NCBI RefSeq assembly: GCF_028769735.1
Contig: NC_088170.1
Location: forward strand, 54,965,585-55,029,584
Direction: 5' to 3'
Source: Zonotrichia leucophrys gambelii
Taxonomy: Eukaryota; Chordata; Aves; Passeriformes; Passerellidae
Length of the DNA: 64,000 nt
Shown here: positions 23,011 through 34,965 of the stretch, one piece after another
Layout of the letters: each line of letters starts with the position of its first letter
Position numbering within the stretch: the stretch's first letter is position 1
Program-made: the position numbers and the translations under genes
Notes under the pieces: generated by a model
Database searches by the model: none
The model's input: the letters and a program-made list of their open reading frames with translations, nothing else
What the model was told of the DNA's origin: nothing

Positions 23011-26000
23011 GATCCTGCCTTTCAGTGTACCTAACATACCAGGACTGTAATATCCAGGTTCTACCTTGTATATGTATTTAAAATTGCTCATCTCTTACTT
23101 TACAGAGACAGTGCAATGCTTTTACTCGCCAGCTGTATTTTGGTACCTTGTTTTCTGCTGTTCAGTGCAGAGCATGGAGTGTGTCAGAAACCTGACTCTA
23201 ATCAGCAATCTCCTAGATAGAGAAAATGGGGATTAGGCATGTATATCCTGAAAAAGAGTTGGTTGTTATTCCTGATGTTATTCTTAAACCACAGGTTATT
23301 GCATTACTCGGCCTTATAAGCTGTATAGCTGTTTACTGACTGTATAATTACTATTATAATAAAAGAAATTCTATTTTTTGTACAGTAGGTTTTCCCAAAA
23401 AACATATAGAGTTGTTGCATTGTTACCTCTGAGCAGAGTATGTCAGTCAGTTGTTATTAGCTGAAAAGTGAAGAAGACTTTAAATGGGATATGGATCACT
23501 ATTTGTGACTGGTTTTCACATGATTTGCAATTGTAAGTCATCTATACTGATCTAATAGACTTATTTTAACATATACTGGAGTTTTCAATTTAGATAGGCA
23601 ATGTTTACATAGAAAAGTCATCTGCACCAGAAAGACTAGACATGGCTCTTAGCTTATGTATTTGGAAGCCTTTTAGCATGGCTGCAGTAAACTACAGATG
23701 CATCTTAGCTCAGGGTTCCTGTTGGACAGCTGCCACCTAAAATCACTATGGTGCACTTTCAGCAGGTGTTAGCAGCCAAAATCCAGATTCCAAACAGACT
23801 GAACATGCTCTTATTCCCTGAGAAACAGAGGGAGTTGTTCCTGCCATTCTAGCTGTCTCCTTCCATGCATTGTGCACTGACTATGATCAGGCCGTAAAGG
23901 GGAAATCACAGGACCAGCATCCTTGTTTAATTGCAGCAAATTGCTGTAGTTATTAACCTACACTTCTTCTCAGCCAGAGGTGAAGGGAAAGGAGCCTTCC
24001 TATCTGGAATTCAAAACTGTTGTAAGAGAGAAGAGAACAGAATTTGAAAAGGAATTTATTTGGAAGATGATCTGGAGGTGTAGTGCAGGGTGGGATCATA
24101 GGTTGTTAAGATTTTAGAATGGTCAAATGTGACTGCAAGAATATTTGCCCTTAGGATTAAGGAGATTTTTAATGCAAAAAGGCTGAAAAGTTTTAGTGTT
24201 TCAAATTGGGCCAAATCAACTCATATTTCTTATACAAGATTTTACAAATTACAAGTTTGTGGCAGTTTCAGTTAGATAGTGGTCAAGACAAATTTTATAT
24301 TGAAGAGAGTAACACATCTTACCTTTCTTTTGCAACAACCGACATATAAGATAGAGGGAAAGGAGTAATGACTAAATGGAAAAGAACTGGAAACCTTTGC
24401 CCTTCCTTTTTTCAAAATCAGAATATCAACAAGATCTATGGTACTTCTGAAATAAATAAATAACATTTTGGGAAGTATAATCAGAGCAATTGAAACCTAA
24501 AGCTTGTTAATCTACAGTGGTTTTCATCTTCAAAGCACTGCAAACACAACAAATTCCTATTTCCCAAAGCATGGAGTGTGTCCCATGAGAGGACAGATGA
24601 AATAGAGGCAGCAGGCAGAGAATGACCTCCAAATTGCTCTCTAGAGACTCAGCTATCATTAGTCACAACAGAGTGTAGGTAACATTTTCAAAAATATCTC
24701 TGTGATTTAGGAGCTGCCAGGCTGGTAGATGAAATCTGGCAAAATTTCTTCAGCATCTGAAGAGGGCAACACCCCACAGTGATCTGTTTTCTGCCTCAGT
24801 TCAGAGTTAACTCCTCTAAAACAACCTCCAATGTTTGCCTCTGTACACATGAATCAAAATCCTATATTTTCTAAAACTTTTCAGACACAGGAATATATAG
24901 ATGTGTGTCCTTAAGGCACCAGTGTACATTGGGTGACTAAGTCTTGTTGCTTCCCATCATTCAGTCCCAAGTTCTCAAAGGTGTTTTGGCGTCTACCTTC
25001 GGGAAGAGAAAAAGAAAAAGGACTAGACTTAGGGACCTGAAGGAAAGTATTGACTTTCAGAAACTGACATGCAGTATTTTCAAACTTTCTTTTCAAGCTT
25101 ATGAATTAGAATCTCAGAAAACAGTTTCAAAAGTTTCCCTAAATAAATACGCTTTCTAGGAAACGAGTACATACTAAGTAAATCTTTCTAACATGAACAG
25201 GAATCTCAGAGCCTATACTGTTGCACAGTCCAGAATTATTAATTGTCCTAAAACCTACCAGGAGTATTAGGATTTGAAAACTCTTTGGCTTTCTCAATCT
25301 TACAGTCTGAGAAGCAAGTATGAGGGCCTGTCCTTCTGCACCTGCCATGGAGATGGGATAATTCAGTGGCCATTTGATTAAAAATGGGAACAGTTTTAGG
25401 AATGGGAACTAAAGTAATGTCTCCTGCATTACTCATCATACTTTCTTCCAAAGGGAGAATGAAAGTCGAGGCCAGGTCTAAGAGGAGAGAGCTATCAGCT
25501 CAAACCTTCCAAGCCTGAAGGAGAGGACATCTCAACTTTCCTGACGCAGCACTGTCCCTGCTGAGAGTTCAATGAGAGAAGGACAGCTTAGGTTCCTCTC
25601 AGGGCTTAGATGACATTTAAAAAACAGATCAAAACCAGTATACTCCTATAGGGTTGGTGTCCTTTTTTTTTTTTTCACAGTGTGTAATTTTAGATGTCTC
25701 TGAAATGTTCATGATATCGGAAAGGAGTCTTACACAGCGTCAGACTTCTGGCCCTATTATTGTCTTCAGTTTCTTTTAACTGTTTAATCTCTGCTAAAGT
25801 ATTTAACATTATGGTCGTTAGAAAAGCATTTAAACATGTTGTGACATTGTTTTTTCTCTCTATGTTTGCAAAAATGAAAAAAACTACCACTTAGAAGACA
25901 TTTTCATTTAGAAGACAGAAATAAGACATGATGTAGACCTAGAGGTTTGCTGAATTGAATCAAGGGGGCATGATTTTATAAAAAACATGCTGATAAAAAA

Positions 26001-27730
26001 CAGTCTGATAAAAACCACTTTTTCAGAAGTTTTCTTATTAAAGTTTGAGCTCCTGACATGGTTGTGACTGCAGTGATGCTTTCCTACAGACACATTTTGA
26101 AACATGAGTGAAAAACCTCTAAGGATACACCATAAAAATGAACCCAAAGATGACATTATTACATGAAGCTTTTGTTTCAGCTCTGTGTGTTACAAATACC
26201 TTATGGCAAAACAGAGAAGTTACGAAACTGTGTATAAGTGATAATCTCAGCTGCTCAGAAATTGAAACAAGTTTTTTAAAAAGAGTTGACTGGATTTAAG
26301 CTCTATTTATTACATATTTAGTATTTGTTTCCTGAGTTTTGAATATGTAGCATATAAGCATTATTTTCTCAAAACTCAGTTTTAGAGTTAAATTTCAATT
26401 TTATTTTTGAAATTAAAAACTGAGAATCTCTTGAAATGTAATAATGTTGAAATCCACAGCTTTAGGAAAACCACAAAATATTATAACAATAAATTTGTCC
26501 CCATAGGCAACACTGTTCTTGTACGATGAATTTGCTGCTCATAAAGTTCATTTTATAAAGTAAATAATGGACCTTAAATTACAAAAGCAGTTAAATATTT
26601 TATAAACACTTACTTTGTTTATTCAAGTGCTTCACAGCAATTTTATACTTTAGACCACCTCTCATGTTTCTTTACCATTATCTGAGAGACCATTTTGGGC
26701 TTGTTTAGCTTTAAATATCTACTTATAAACATTTATTTTTTTCTTTTTCCTCTTAAAAACTTGAATAGCTTCTGGTATTCAACAGCTTAATGGTAGGAAA
26801 GAATAGAAAATACCTATGCATGTAGGAATTTCTAATCCTTTCCTGAAGATGAATATACAAATTCATTTTGGAAGCAAGTAATTCACTAAGACATTTTACC
26901 TTCTTGATATATATTATGAATCAAGAGTCTCTGTATGTGACACTGGGCATTAATTCACTTGAGGGATGTCTAAAAATCCTTAAAACACTGAAAACAGCTG
27001 TCCTATCAACACACAGATGCAGGCAAGGTAGGTATGAAGAACTGGGAATGAGACATAAATCCATGCAATACTCTGCAGGAAGGCAGAAAAAATTTAAACC
27101 TTACCCTTGGGGCATCTACTTGTGCTTTATGTGCAGCTTGTCAGCAAGGCTTAATAGCTCAAGATCATGCTAAGTTGGCAACATGTCTTCTTCTGGTTTG
27201 GAAATTATCCCATCCTTCAGGGTTAGAATACATCCAGAGCACTCTCATTTCCACCTGGAAGTAACTGTGCAGCTGTACCTTACAGCTGAGATATGGGAAA
27301 CTAGGGCAGAAGGGAGATACTGCGTTCCCTGGTTTGTCAGCAGCAGCTGTTTGGCTCACAGCAGTTGCCAGAGATCTAAAAGTTACTGTCAGTTTTCTCT
27401 CTGATTCTGTGTATCCTGTGGGGTTTTGACTGCTCAGGAAAATAATATTCCCTTTAGCCTTGCTGTTCTTTGGTTTTACTACATTCATAGATCCACAGAA
27501 AGGACCTTTTATCCTGGGACTGTTGTGGCCATTGCACAGCCTGTAAGTGTGTCTCCAAAACTGATGTTAATCCCTGAAGCCTTTTAGCAGTGTCACAGAA
27601 CTAGCCTGGTGTATCAGGCTTGACTGAACCAGGGTTTTTCAATTTACAGTGAAAAGAGGTAGAAAAACAAGAATGGGTTATCAAGTGAATTCTATGTATT
27701 GTAAACAACAGCCAAAACAAACTCACAATT

Positions 27731-27772
27731 TAAATAAAACAAAATAAAATAAAAAAATAAAATAAAACAAAA
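27731..27772 (+). repeat. (AAAAT)n microsatellite
   Basis: Short run of AAAAT/AAAAC units. Confidence 0.85.
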
Positions 27773-27959
27773 GAAGGACTAGGGTAGGCCAATCAGAAAT
27801 TAACAATGTATAAAAAAAACCAGAATGAAAACTCTATTCCATGGGAAAAAAAAAAGGTCTGAAATCTTGGCAAAAAGCTCTAACAATGTGCCTTTGAGGT
27901 AGTCAGATGCTACAAGAGTCCATATTGGAAATCTTTTAGAAGGACAGAGAGTCAATCTG

Positions 27960-28400
27960 TCATGGTGGTGAGTCCATTAGTCAGCCTTATAACCCCAACC
28001 AGCTTTACCCAAGGCCTCCACCCACAGCCACGGGCCAGGGGCTGTATTTAACCTCTGCCCTGGGCACTTCCACTCTCTCTCAGCTATGGTGCTCTGTCTT
28101 GCCCAGCTGTGCCTGGCTACAGGAGCCTTGGGACTGGTGTTTGACCTTGGTTCTGCCTGGTAGGTCCAGTGCTCATGACTGTGATTTAGTGCTCCAAGAT
28201 TGTGATCTGTGGACTGACTGACCTCAGTCTTGCCTCATCTCTGTGCATAGGACAGTGGTCCTATGACCTGGGCTTTGGGTTGAGTCACCATCTCAGGTGT
28301 TGTCCTGGTTGGGTACTGTGAGATGAGGCTCTGGCTTCTGTCCCTCTTGGCCATGACATTTCCCTTGGCTTCCCAGCCCTTGCTGTTCCCTGAGAGGATA
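27960..28400. mobile_element. Possible old LTR-like block, unidentified
   Basis: About 440 bp markedly richer in G and C than the flanks. It contains a TATA-like GGCTGTATTTAACC (near 28040-28055) after CCACGGGCCAGGGG, then CT-rich text with repeated TGACC/CTGTG elements. That layout (U3, TATA, CT-rich R/U5) resembles avian LTRs. I found no convincing TG...CA ends or target duplication, and no coding frame. It could instead be a gene-proximal CpG-poor promoter or other unique DNA. Confidence 0.3.
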
Positions 28401-29013
28401 AATGTCCAAGCACTAAATGGTCCCTCACTGACTTTGTTTTACTTTCTCTCTTATAATGACTTTTTAGTTTTTACACCTTAATTAACTGCTGTACGTTAAG
28501 TGAATAAGAGGTATGTTTAGCAAAATGGAAGGCTGAGTGCCTGAGATTTAGGTCTGTAGTAGTAGGAGTCAAATTTATGTTTATAAAGTGCTATAGAACC
28601 ATGCCAGGACTGAGCCCAGTCTTCTGCTGTTTCCCTGCAGGAAGCATTTCTGGTATGTAATATAAGTATTTCATGTGTACTCTTTACCTCAGCCAAATTT
28701 AGATGATGAAGCAAAAGCATGCAGAGATTGAACTGCTTCTTAGTTATTTGTCAACAGTCATTCTTGAAAGTAAAATGAAAGCTAAAATGCCTAAATCTCT
28801 CTGAGTCATATGAGTGATGACAAAGGAATGTACTAAAAATGTCTCTAGGTACTGTGGAGCAGGAAAAATAGCTATTTGCTTGGGGGAGGCTCCATAGATT
28901 ACTTCTCTATATGCTAGAAAAGCTAGAAGACTCTTGAATTCCTGATTTGAGTCTTATCATAGCACAAGAAAACCTTGGTGACTCTCAGAGGGTTTAAAGG
29001 GTTTTAATAGCTT

Positions 29014-29122
29014 AGTTTTTTTGGTTATGGTGGTTTTGCTTCGTTTTTTGTTTGTTTGGGGGTTTTTTGGAAGAGAATTTGGGGGACTTATTGTTTTTTG
29101 GGGTTTGTGGGGGGCTTTTTGA
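29014..29122 (+). repeat. G/T-rich tract with four long G runs
   Basis: T/G-dominated low-complexity DNA with G runs at 29058-29062, 29081-29085, 29100-29103 and 29109-29114. Two of the loops between runs are 14-18 nt, long for a stable G-quadruplex. Confidence 0.75.
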
Positions 29123-29737
29123 GATCTTAAAGGAATAATGCTGTAGAATAGGTTACTGATACCACTGGGTTCCCATATGTAACTTGGTATGGAAGAGAGT
29201 AGGAACTCCACACTGGTAGCTCTCTGCTGTACCTCAAAGAAGTGGATTTCAGTTCTGCAGCTACATTCAATTGTGCTCTCTAACACACAAACATGAAGAA
29301 ATCCCTTTTGCTTCTTTTTACCTTATTCTTTGCTCATTTTTATAACAGAAAATTGTAATTATACTGTTTCAATTTGGGACAACAAAGCTTTGCTGCCAAT
29401 TTTGATACTGGTGGTTATGAAATCAGATAAGAGTGAAATGCACTCTTTCTTGATGTCTAAATTCTACTGAGTGGAGGAATTTCTCCTTTCATAAGCATTT
29501 CCTAAGAACTAACTTAGGAGAATCCAAAAGATGTAAAAGAGTTGGAAATTTATTCTCGTTACATCTTTTCATGCTTTACATATGATCCTTTGCCTCTTGG
29601 CTGTCTGAATCAAGGAGAAGAGTAAGGAAAAAAAGATAGGTTTGGGGCTTTGCAGTGACTGACAAGCTAAAGAACTGTAATAAAAGCTGAAAAAAAAACC
29701 CCAGAACTGAAAATATTTCCATGTTTTTCTGTTTCTG

Positions 29738-29770
29738 TAGTTCTTGGAAATTCAGGATTTCCAAGAACTA
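29738..29770. repeat. Perfect inverted repeat, 14-bp arms, 5-nt loop
   Basis: Left arm TAGTTCTTGGAAAT (29738-29751), loop TCAGG, right arm is the exact reverse complement (29757-29770). Too short for a typical animal pre-miRNA. Confidence 0.95.
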
Positions 29771-31824
29771 GCCCATTGCCCTAGTGGCTTGGATTGTGAT
29801 TTCTGAAATCTAAGGGCTGAAAAAATTGTTCTGAGTAATCTTTTGTGCTTTGAGTTCTCTTCTTTAAAACTACAGATTTTAATTTTAAAAATAATCAATA
29901 GAAAATATAAAAGTTGTTTTTCCTCAGCTGTATAAAAGGATTCTACCATTTTATGGTGCGTAGATTGAGAGATTAAACTGCTTTTGGAAGGGCAGACTGT
30001 AGATAAACTCTAAAAGTTTAATCACAGTTTTGCTAAATATTTATACATAGAGTTTTGAAGTATCCATAATATAAATCTATTTTTAAAAACTACTGCATAT
30101 TTGCATATATTAGCTTTTTAAGCTTTGTTGTAAAAGAAGCAGCAGGGTCAGAGGAGAGTTCTTGATATTTTGCTAGCCATTCTATTAATACTTTCTTGTG
30201 TGAAGACTACCAATTGTTTCCTTAAATTTAAGGTTCACAAGCAAAACCATATTTCATTAAATCAGTGTTATTAGAAATAAGGAAACTACAGTTTTAATTC
30301 CCATGTCTTACTGAAAAGGGAGCTGTCCAAAATAATAGTGGCCTCTCTGAGGGTGATGAAATGTTAGATTAGTGACTTTCCAAGTCAGATGACCTAATTT
30401 ATTGAACAGAAATAGTTGTATAGCACATCTTAATAATCACTTTATTTGGGGCTTTTACAGGAAGCAGTGTGAATAATTTCTTTGACCTGCAAAAATCACC
30501 AGGTAAGGGTGCAATCTGTTTACTCTTCTTGCTATGTCTGTTTTACTAATGAGTCAGCTCACCCATGATGTTACTGAGTTGGACTGCAGATAGCTGCTGT
30601 ACATGGAATATCTTAGGCAGGTAAACCAATTTAGCTCCTTTTCTTATATGCTATAAGATTTGTGGAGTTTACTGCACTGGACTCAGCTTTGACATTTTCA
30701 TTAATTGTGTTTTTCATGTGCTGGTGGCATCTGCATATCATTTTTATCCCTACAGAAAACAGCTCATAAAGCTCTAACACAATATGTATCTCTGAAGCTC
30801 TGTTATAAGCCTGGAAAGCCCGGGATACCATATTTCCAGTAAATACTGCCAGACCCTTGACTGAAGGGATCTTCGTCTCCTCTAATAACTCATTATTATG
30901 TCCCAGGAAAGGATAAACAAATGTAGAGACCAGAAAAATGTATTAAATCAGGAATTTTTTCCTCAACGTTTCATGTTTCCAGCTCTCCTTGCCCCATGAA
31001 CCAGAATTAAATCATAACTGCAGTGTTGACAGGCATTTCTATGATTGCCTAAGACATGGCCTTTAATTTAGAATGTAATAATTTATTATTGTCTATAATT
31101 GACATAATATTTCATCTATAATGGATATCTATAATAACTATTGCTTCAATGTCTTGTTTTATTGCAAGATACAGTAATATATAATGTATGATGTAATTTT
31201 TGAAATATTAAATCAGGGATGTAGATCATGAGTATTTCAGTTATCCATTTAGATATACACTTAAATCTCAACAGTTTCAGTGAGTGACTGCTCAGTGGGT
31301 GACTAAGAACATCTAAAAGGAGAATATCTTTGCTACACATCAGATTTCTGTTTAATTTTAATGTTCTTTTGCAGAAATTCATAAACATTTTACTTAATAT
31401 AGAAACCTTTTTTCTCTCATCAGGAGTTTTTTCTTTTTTATCTTAAGTACCTACCAATACAACATTACCTGGAAATACATTTTCTCTCCTGCTACCAGAA
31501 AAATGAAGTCTAAAAATATCGGTTTAGTTTAACTTAAAAGGTATGAGTCAAAATATCAGTTGCAAATAGCAGCCTGAAAAATGTCTGTTGACAGCAGTAT
31601 GATGATTTGATTCCTAGAAATGCCACTTTGAAACATTTTCATTGCAGGAATGTTAGCACTTATGTCCGGTTTTGCTATGCTTGAAGCAGAAACATGTTTC
31701 TGTTTGCATTCCTGGAATATGAATTTCATGGAATAATGATAGCAGTGGTACTAGTTCTTTTTATGACCAAAATATATCAGATTACATATGTGAAGTTGAT
31801 TTGATATTCCTATGACTATTTTAA

Positions 31825-32343
31825 TCTTAATAGTTTTAATCAGGAATAGCCTCATCAGCAAAAAACAATAAAAAAAAAACAGGCAGCCAACCCATAATCA
31901 ATTAATACCCCCAAGTCCTTGTGGTCTGATGTAAAGACAGTGAAGTAGGTGAGAGACTGGGGATGCAAGGGATGCAAAGGCAATCACAGCCTTTGCCAAC
32001 CAAGATAGTGATTGATCAGTAATCATTTTGGAAAACAAAGTTCCCCCACTTCGTACTATAACTAATGTTTTGATGCTGATCATGTTACATGATATGGAAT
32101 ATCCCTTTAGCTGATTTTAGTCATCTGTCTTGGCAGTGCTCCTCAATTTCTGGCCCACCTGCAGCCTAATTCTGGGAGACCACATTGAGGGAAAAAATAC
32201 CTTGATGCTGTGCAAGCACTATTCAGTAACAACTGAAACACTGCTATGTTATCGACACTAGTTTAGCTATAAATCCAAAATACAGCACCAGATGGGCTGT
32301 TATGAAGAAAGCTAGCAGCTTTCCACACAGACCCAGTACAACT
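31825..32343. mobile_element. Degraded avian LTR relic
   Basis: Divergent copy of an old avian LTR family that I recognise from several anchors in order: ATATGGAATATCCCTTTAGC (about 32091-32110), CTTGGCAGTGCTCC, the CCCACCTGCAGCCTA block, CTTGATGCTGTGCAAGCACT, TGTTATCGACACTAGTTTAG, ATCCAAAATACAGCACC, and a terminal GACCCAGTACA near 32343. The upstream A-rich segment near 31860 fits the TTTAATA/AATAA part of the same family. Ends are blurred and no target duplication was found, so limits are approximate and orientation is left open. Probably ERVL-related; the family name is not certain. Confidence 0.65.
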
Positions 32344-34074
32344 TGTAATGGTGGAAATCGCTTTAACTGGGCTGTAATTGTGATTGGCAGTTGAGCAGGG
32401 GAAAAGATGGAAAAAATATTTATTTCTTGTTACACTGCATTTTCACATGGTGCCACAGAGTTCTGCTAGAGCTATTTGAGTCTATTCATTTTCATTTGCT
32501 TTTGTTTCTACATTATTTCTGATTTCTCAGGAAAGATAAACTTTGTGAGGATCTTTTAAAGAATATAGGAAAAATGTAACATAATAAAACAAATAGTCCC
32601 TAATCTTTCAAAAAAAGTTCAGTTTGAATTTAGAAGAATTGAAATGGAATTCAGAAAAAAAAAAAGGAACTCCATTAAATATTGTTTTGAATGTATGAAA
32701 ACAAAGTAGTTGCAGAATCAATGTAATTGTAATACCTCGGCAGAGTTCTCAGCACTAAAAGTATGTATTATCTGCAACTCTCTTTTCTGTAAGTGAAATT
32801 ACTATCAGGAAACTGATAGTTAGGTCCTAATAGAAGAAATAAAATTTTTGGATGCTTAAGTGCCAGATTATCCTTGAGAAACTGATGAAAAATGTTTGCC
32901 AAGAGTCAAATATAAGAAAGAGTTCATTATCTAATTGACATAAAAACATTATGATAACCAATTATTCTAAGGGGTCAGGAACCTGAAAATAGCCTCACTT
33001 GAAAAATATTTTTACTGTCATAGCCTTGATGCATTCTCAACATTAGTTTTTTCAGCAAAATGCATTGTCTCAAGTTTCAAAGATTAAAAACATAATTTTA
33101 AAATTCTCTTTTTAGAACAGAAGATCACAGGTGAAGTTTTAAGATACTTTCAAGAACTGGATAATCAAATAGGAGTTCATCAGAATTAATGAATACAGAA
33201 AACTGCCTTGTCAGAAGGACAACACAGACTTTAGGGAGTGTATTGTGATCATCATGATCATTATTATTACTGATGTACATCATGTAACAGAGTTCAATTT
33301 AGGTCTTGTGGGGTAACTTTAGTGATATCATATAAGATTATTAGACATAAAATGGTATATAAATAGAGATTGAGTTACAAGTAGAGAGTATTGAGTTATA
33401 AGTGGAAAAAAGGTCACCAAGTGAGTTAATTTGCCCATGGATAAATAAACACACATCCATTTCTCATTCAAATTACTAATCTCTAACATTAGGCTACACA
33501 CATCATAAATTCTCATTACTCTAAACACACTGTTTAAAATTAGTATTTACTTTCTGATCTGGAAAACACTAGTAAGATGAAACATTTGAATTCAGCTCAG
33601 CTGAAATCATTAAGCTGCAAGTTTTATTTCTTTGGTTTTCTCTCTGGCTTTTGTTTCAAAAAAACACAAGCTTAAAGGTTAGTTCTTTCCTGGTCTCAAG
33701 GTTCTATTATGTGAAGCCTACCACTCAGAATTAATGTTATACATGTATTTTTTTTAAAGACTACAATTTTTTGTGTGTGGGGATATTTCTCACATTATTC
33801 AAGATCTCCAGGAAATTGAGGCCAGTTAACATTACCAATGTACAGACCTATTTATTGAAAAGTGATGACATTTTTATCACCATTGTATAGTTCATCAGCC
33901 CTTCAGGCTTTTACTTGAAGTGTTTTGTTTTTACTGATTCCCATTTCACCATTTTATTTCCTATTTTTCCTTTGCTTTAAATGTAAGATGGCAAAGGTAA
34001 ATCAAGCAAAAAGATGATAAATAAAGTTAAAAATCATTGTAAATCACTATGATTTGAGCATTTGGTAGGTTGGC
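32344..34074. other. Unique noncoding stretch
   Basis: Nothing recognised. AT-rich, with a short local near-duplication at about 33366-33402 (TTGAGTTAcAAGT / TTGAGTTATAAGT). No credible ORF. Confidence 0.55.
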
Positions 34075-34965
34075 ATGGGTAAGACTGGAAGAGACGACCG
34101 TGGGTCATCTGATCCAACCTTTCTGCTCAAGCAGGGTCATCCCACAACACATTGCACAAGATTGTGTCCAGATGGCTCTTGAATATCTCCAGTGAGGGCA
34201 GCTCCACAACCTCCCTGGGCAACCTGTTCCAGTGCATAGTCACTTACACAATAAAGAAGTTCTTCCTTCAGGTGGAACTTCCTGTGCATCAATTTCTGCC
34301 TGTTTCCTCTTTTCCTGTTGCTTGGCATCACTGAGAAGAGCCTAGTCCATCCTCCTGACAGGATCCCTTCAGATATGTATGAGCATTGATAAGATTCCAT
34401 CTCAGTCATTTCTTTTCAGATTTGAACAGGCCCAGCTCCCTTAGCCTATACTCAAACAAGAGATGCTCCCATCCCCTAATCATCTTTGTAGCCTTCTCTG
34501 GAGCTCCATATGTCTCTTGTACTGGAAAACCAAGAACTGGACACGACACTCCAGGTGCAACCTCATCAGGGCTGAGGAGAGGAGTAGGATGAAATCCCTC
34601 AACTTACTGCTCTTCCTGATATACCCCAGGCCTTCTTGGCCACAAGAACACATTTCTGGCTCCTGGACAGCTTGGTGTCCACCAGGATCTCTAGGTCCTT
34701 CTCTGCAGAGCTGCTTTCCAGCAGGCCAGCCCCCAGCCTCTACTGCGGTGTGGGGGATGTTCCTCCCCAGGTGCAGGAGCCTGCATTTGCCTTTCTTGAA
34801 TTTCAGAAAGTTCTTCTCTGTCCATCCTTCCAAACTGCCAAGACCCTTCTGAAGGAATGTACAGCCCTCTGGAGTTTCAGCCATGCCTCCCACGTTTGTA
34901 TCGTCAGCAAATACACTGCAGAGGCATCTGCTCTTTTGTCCAAGCCATTGATAAATAAGTCAAGA
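34075..34965 (-). mobile_element. CR1 LINE fragment (minus strand), 3' UTR and end of ORF2
   Basis: The left side is the CR1 3' UTR in antisense: GATCCAACCTTTCTGCTCAA, CAAGATTGTGTCCAGATGG, CTCCACAACCTCCCTGGGCA, CCTGTTCCAGTGC. Further right it passes through the 3' end of ORF2 (GTTCTTCTCTGTCCATCC, and the GTTTGTATCGTCAGCAAA block). The right edge near 34965 (TTGATAAATAAGTCAAGAA) agrees with a segment normally followed by more RT, so the copy is 5'-truncated or broken there. The octamer tail at the left is missing. About 890 bp, the second-longest uninterrupted CR1 piece in the window. Confidence 0.9.
34480..34893 (-). pseudogene. CR1 ORF2 C-terminal remnant
   Basis: A 137-codon open frame in the CR1 at 34075-34965. 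The middle part carries the RT-tail text KFKKGKCRLLHLGRNIPH, the CR1 equivalent of the conserved segment that follows the RT palm (usual form FNKAKCRVLHLGRGNP). Sequence before and after is partly out of frame relative to the ancestral ORF. No catalytic motif is included. Not a functional gene. Confidence 0.8.

Larger units (their letters stand above)
23011..31824. other. Unique noncoding stretch, 8.8 kb
   Basis: No recognised gene. It contains an (AAAAT)n tract (27731-27772), a GC-richer LTR-like block (27960-28400), a G-run cluster (29058-29114) and a perfect hairpin (29738-29770). A stretch at about 26230-26700 is complex and non-repetitive. ORFs of 60-109 codons show no recognisable content. 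Confidence 0.5.

Noticed and set aside
28957..29286. 109-codon minus-strand ORF rich in Lys, Thr and Pro
   Set aside because: Mostly the complement of the G/T-rich tract at 29014-29122.
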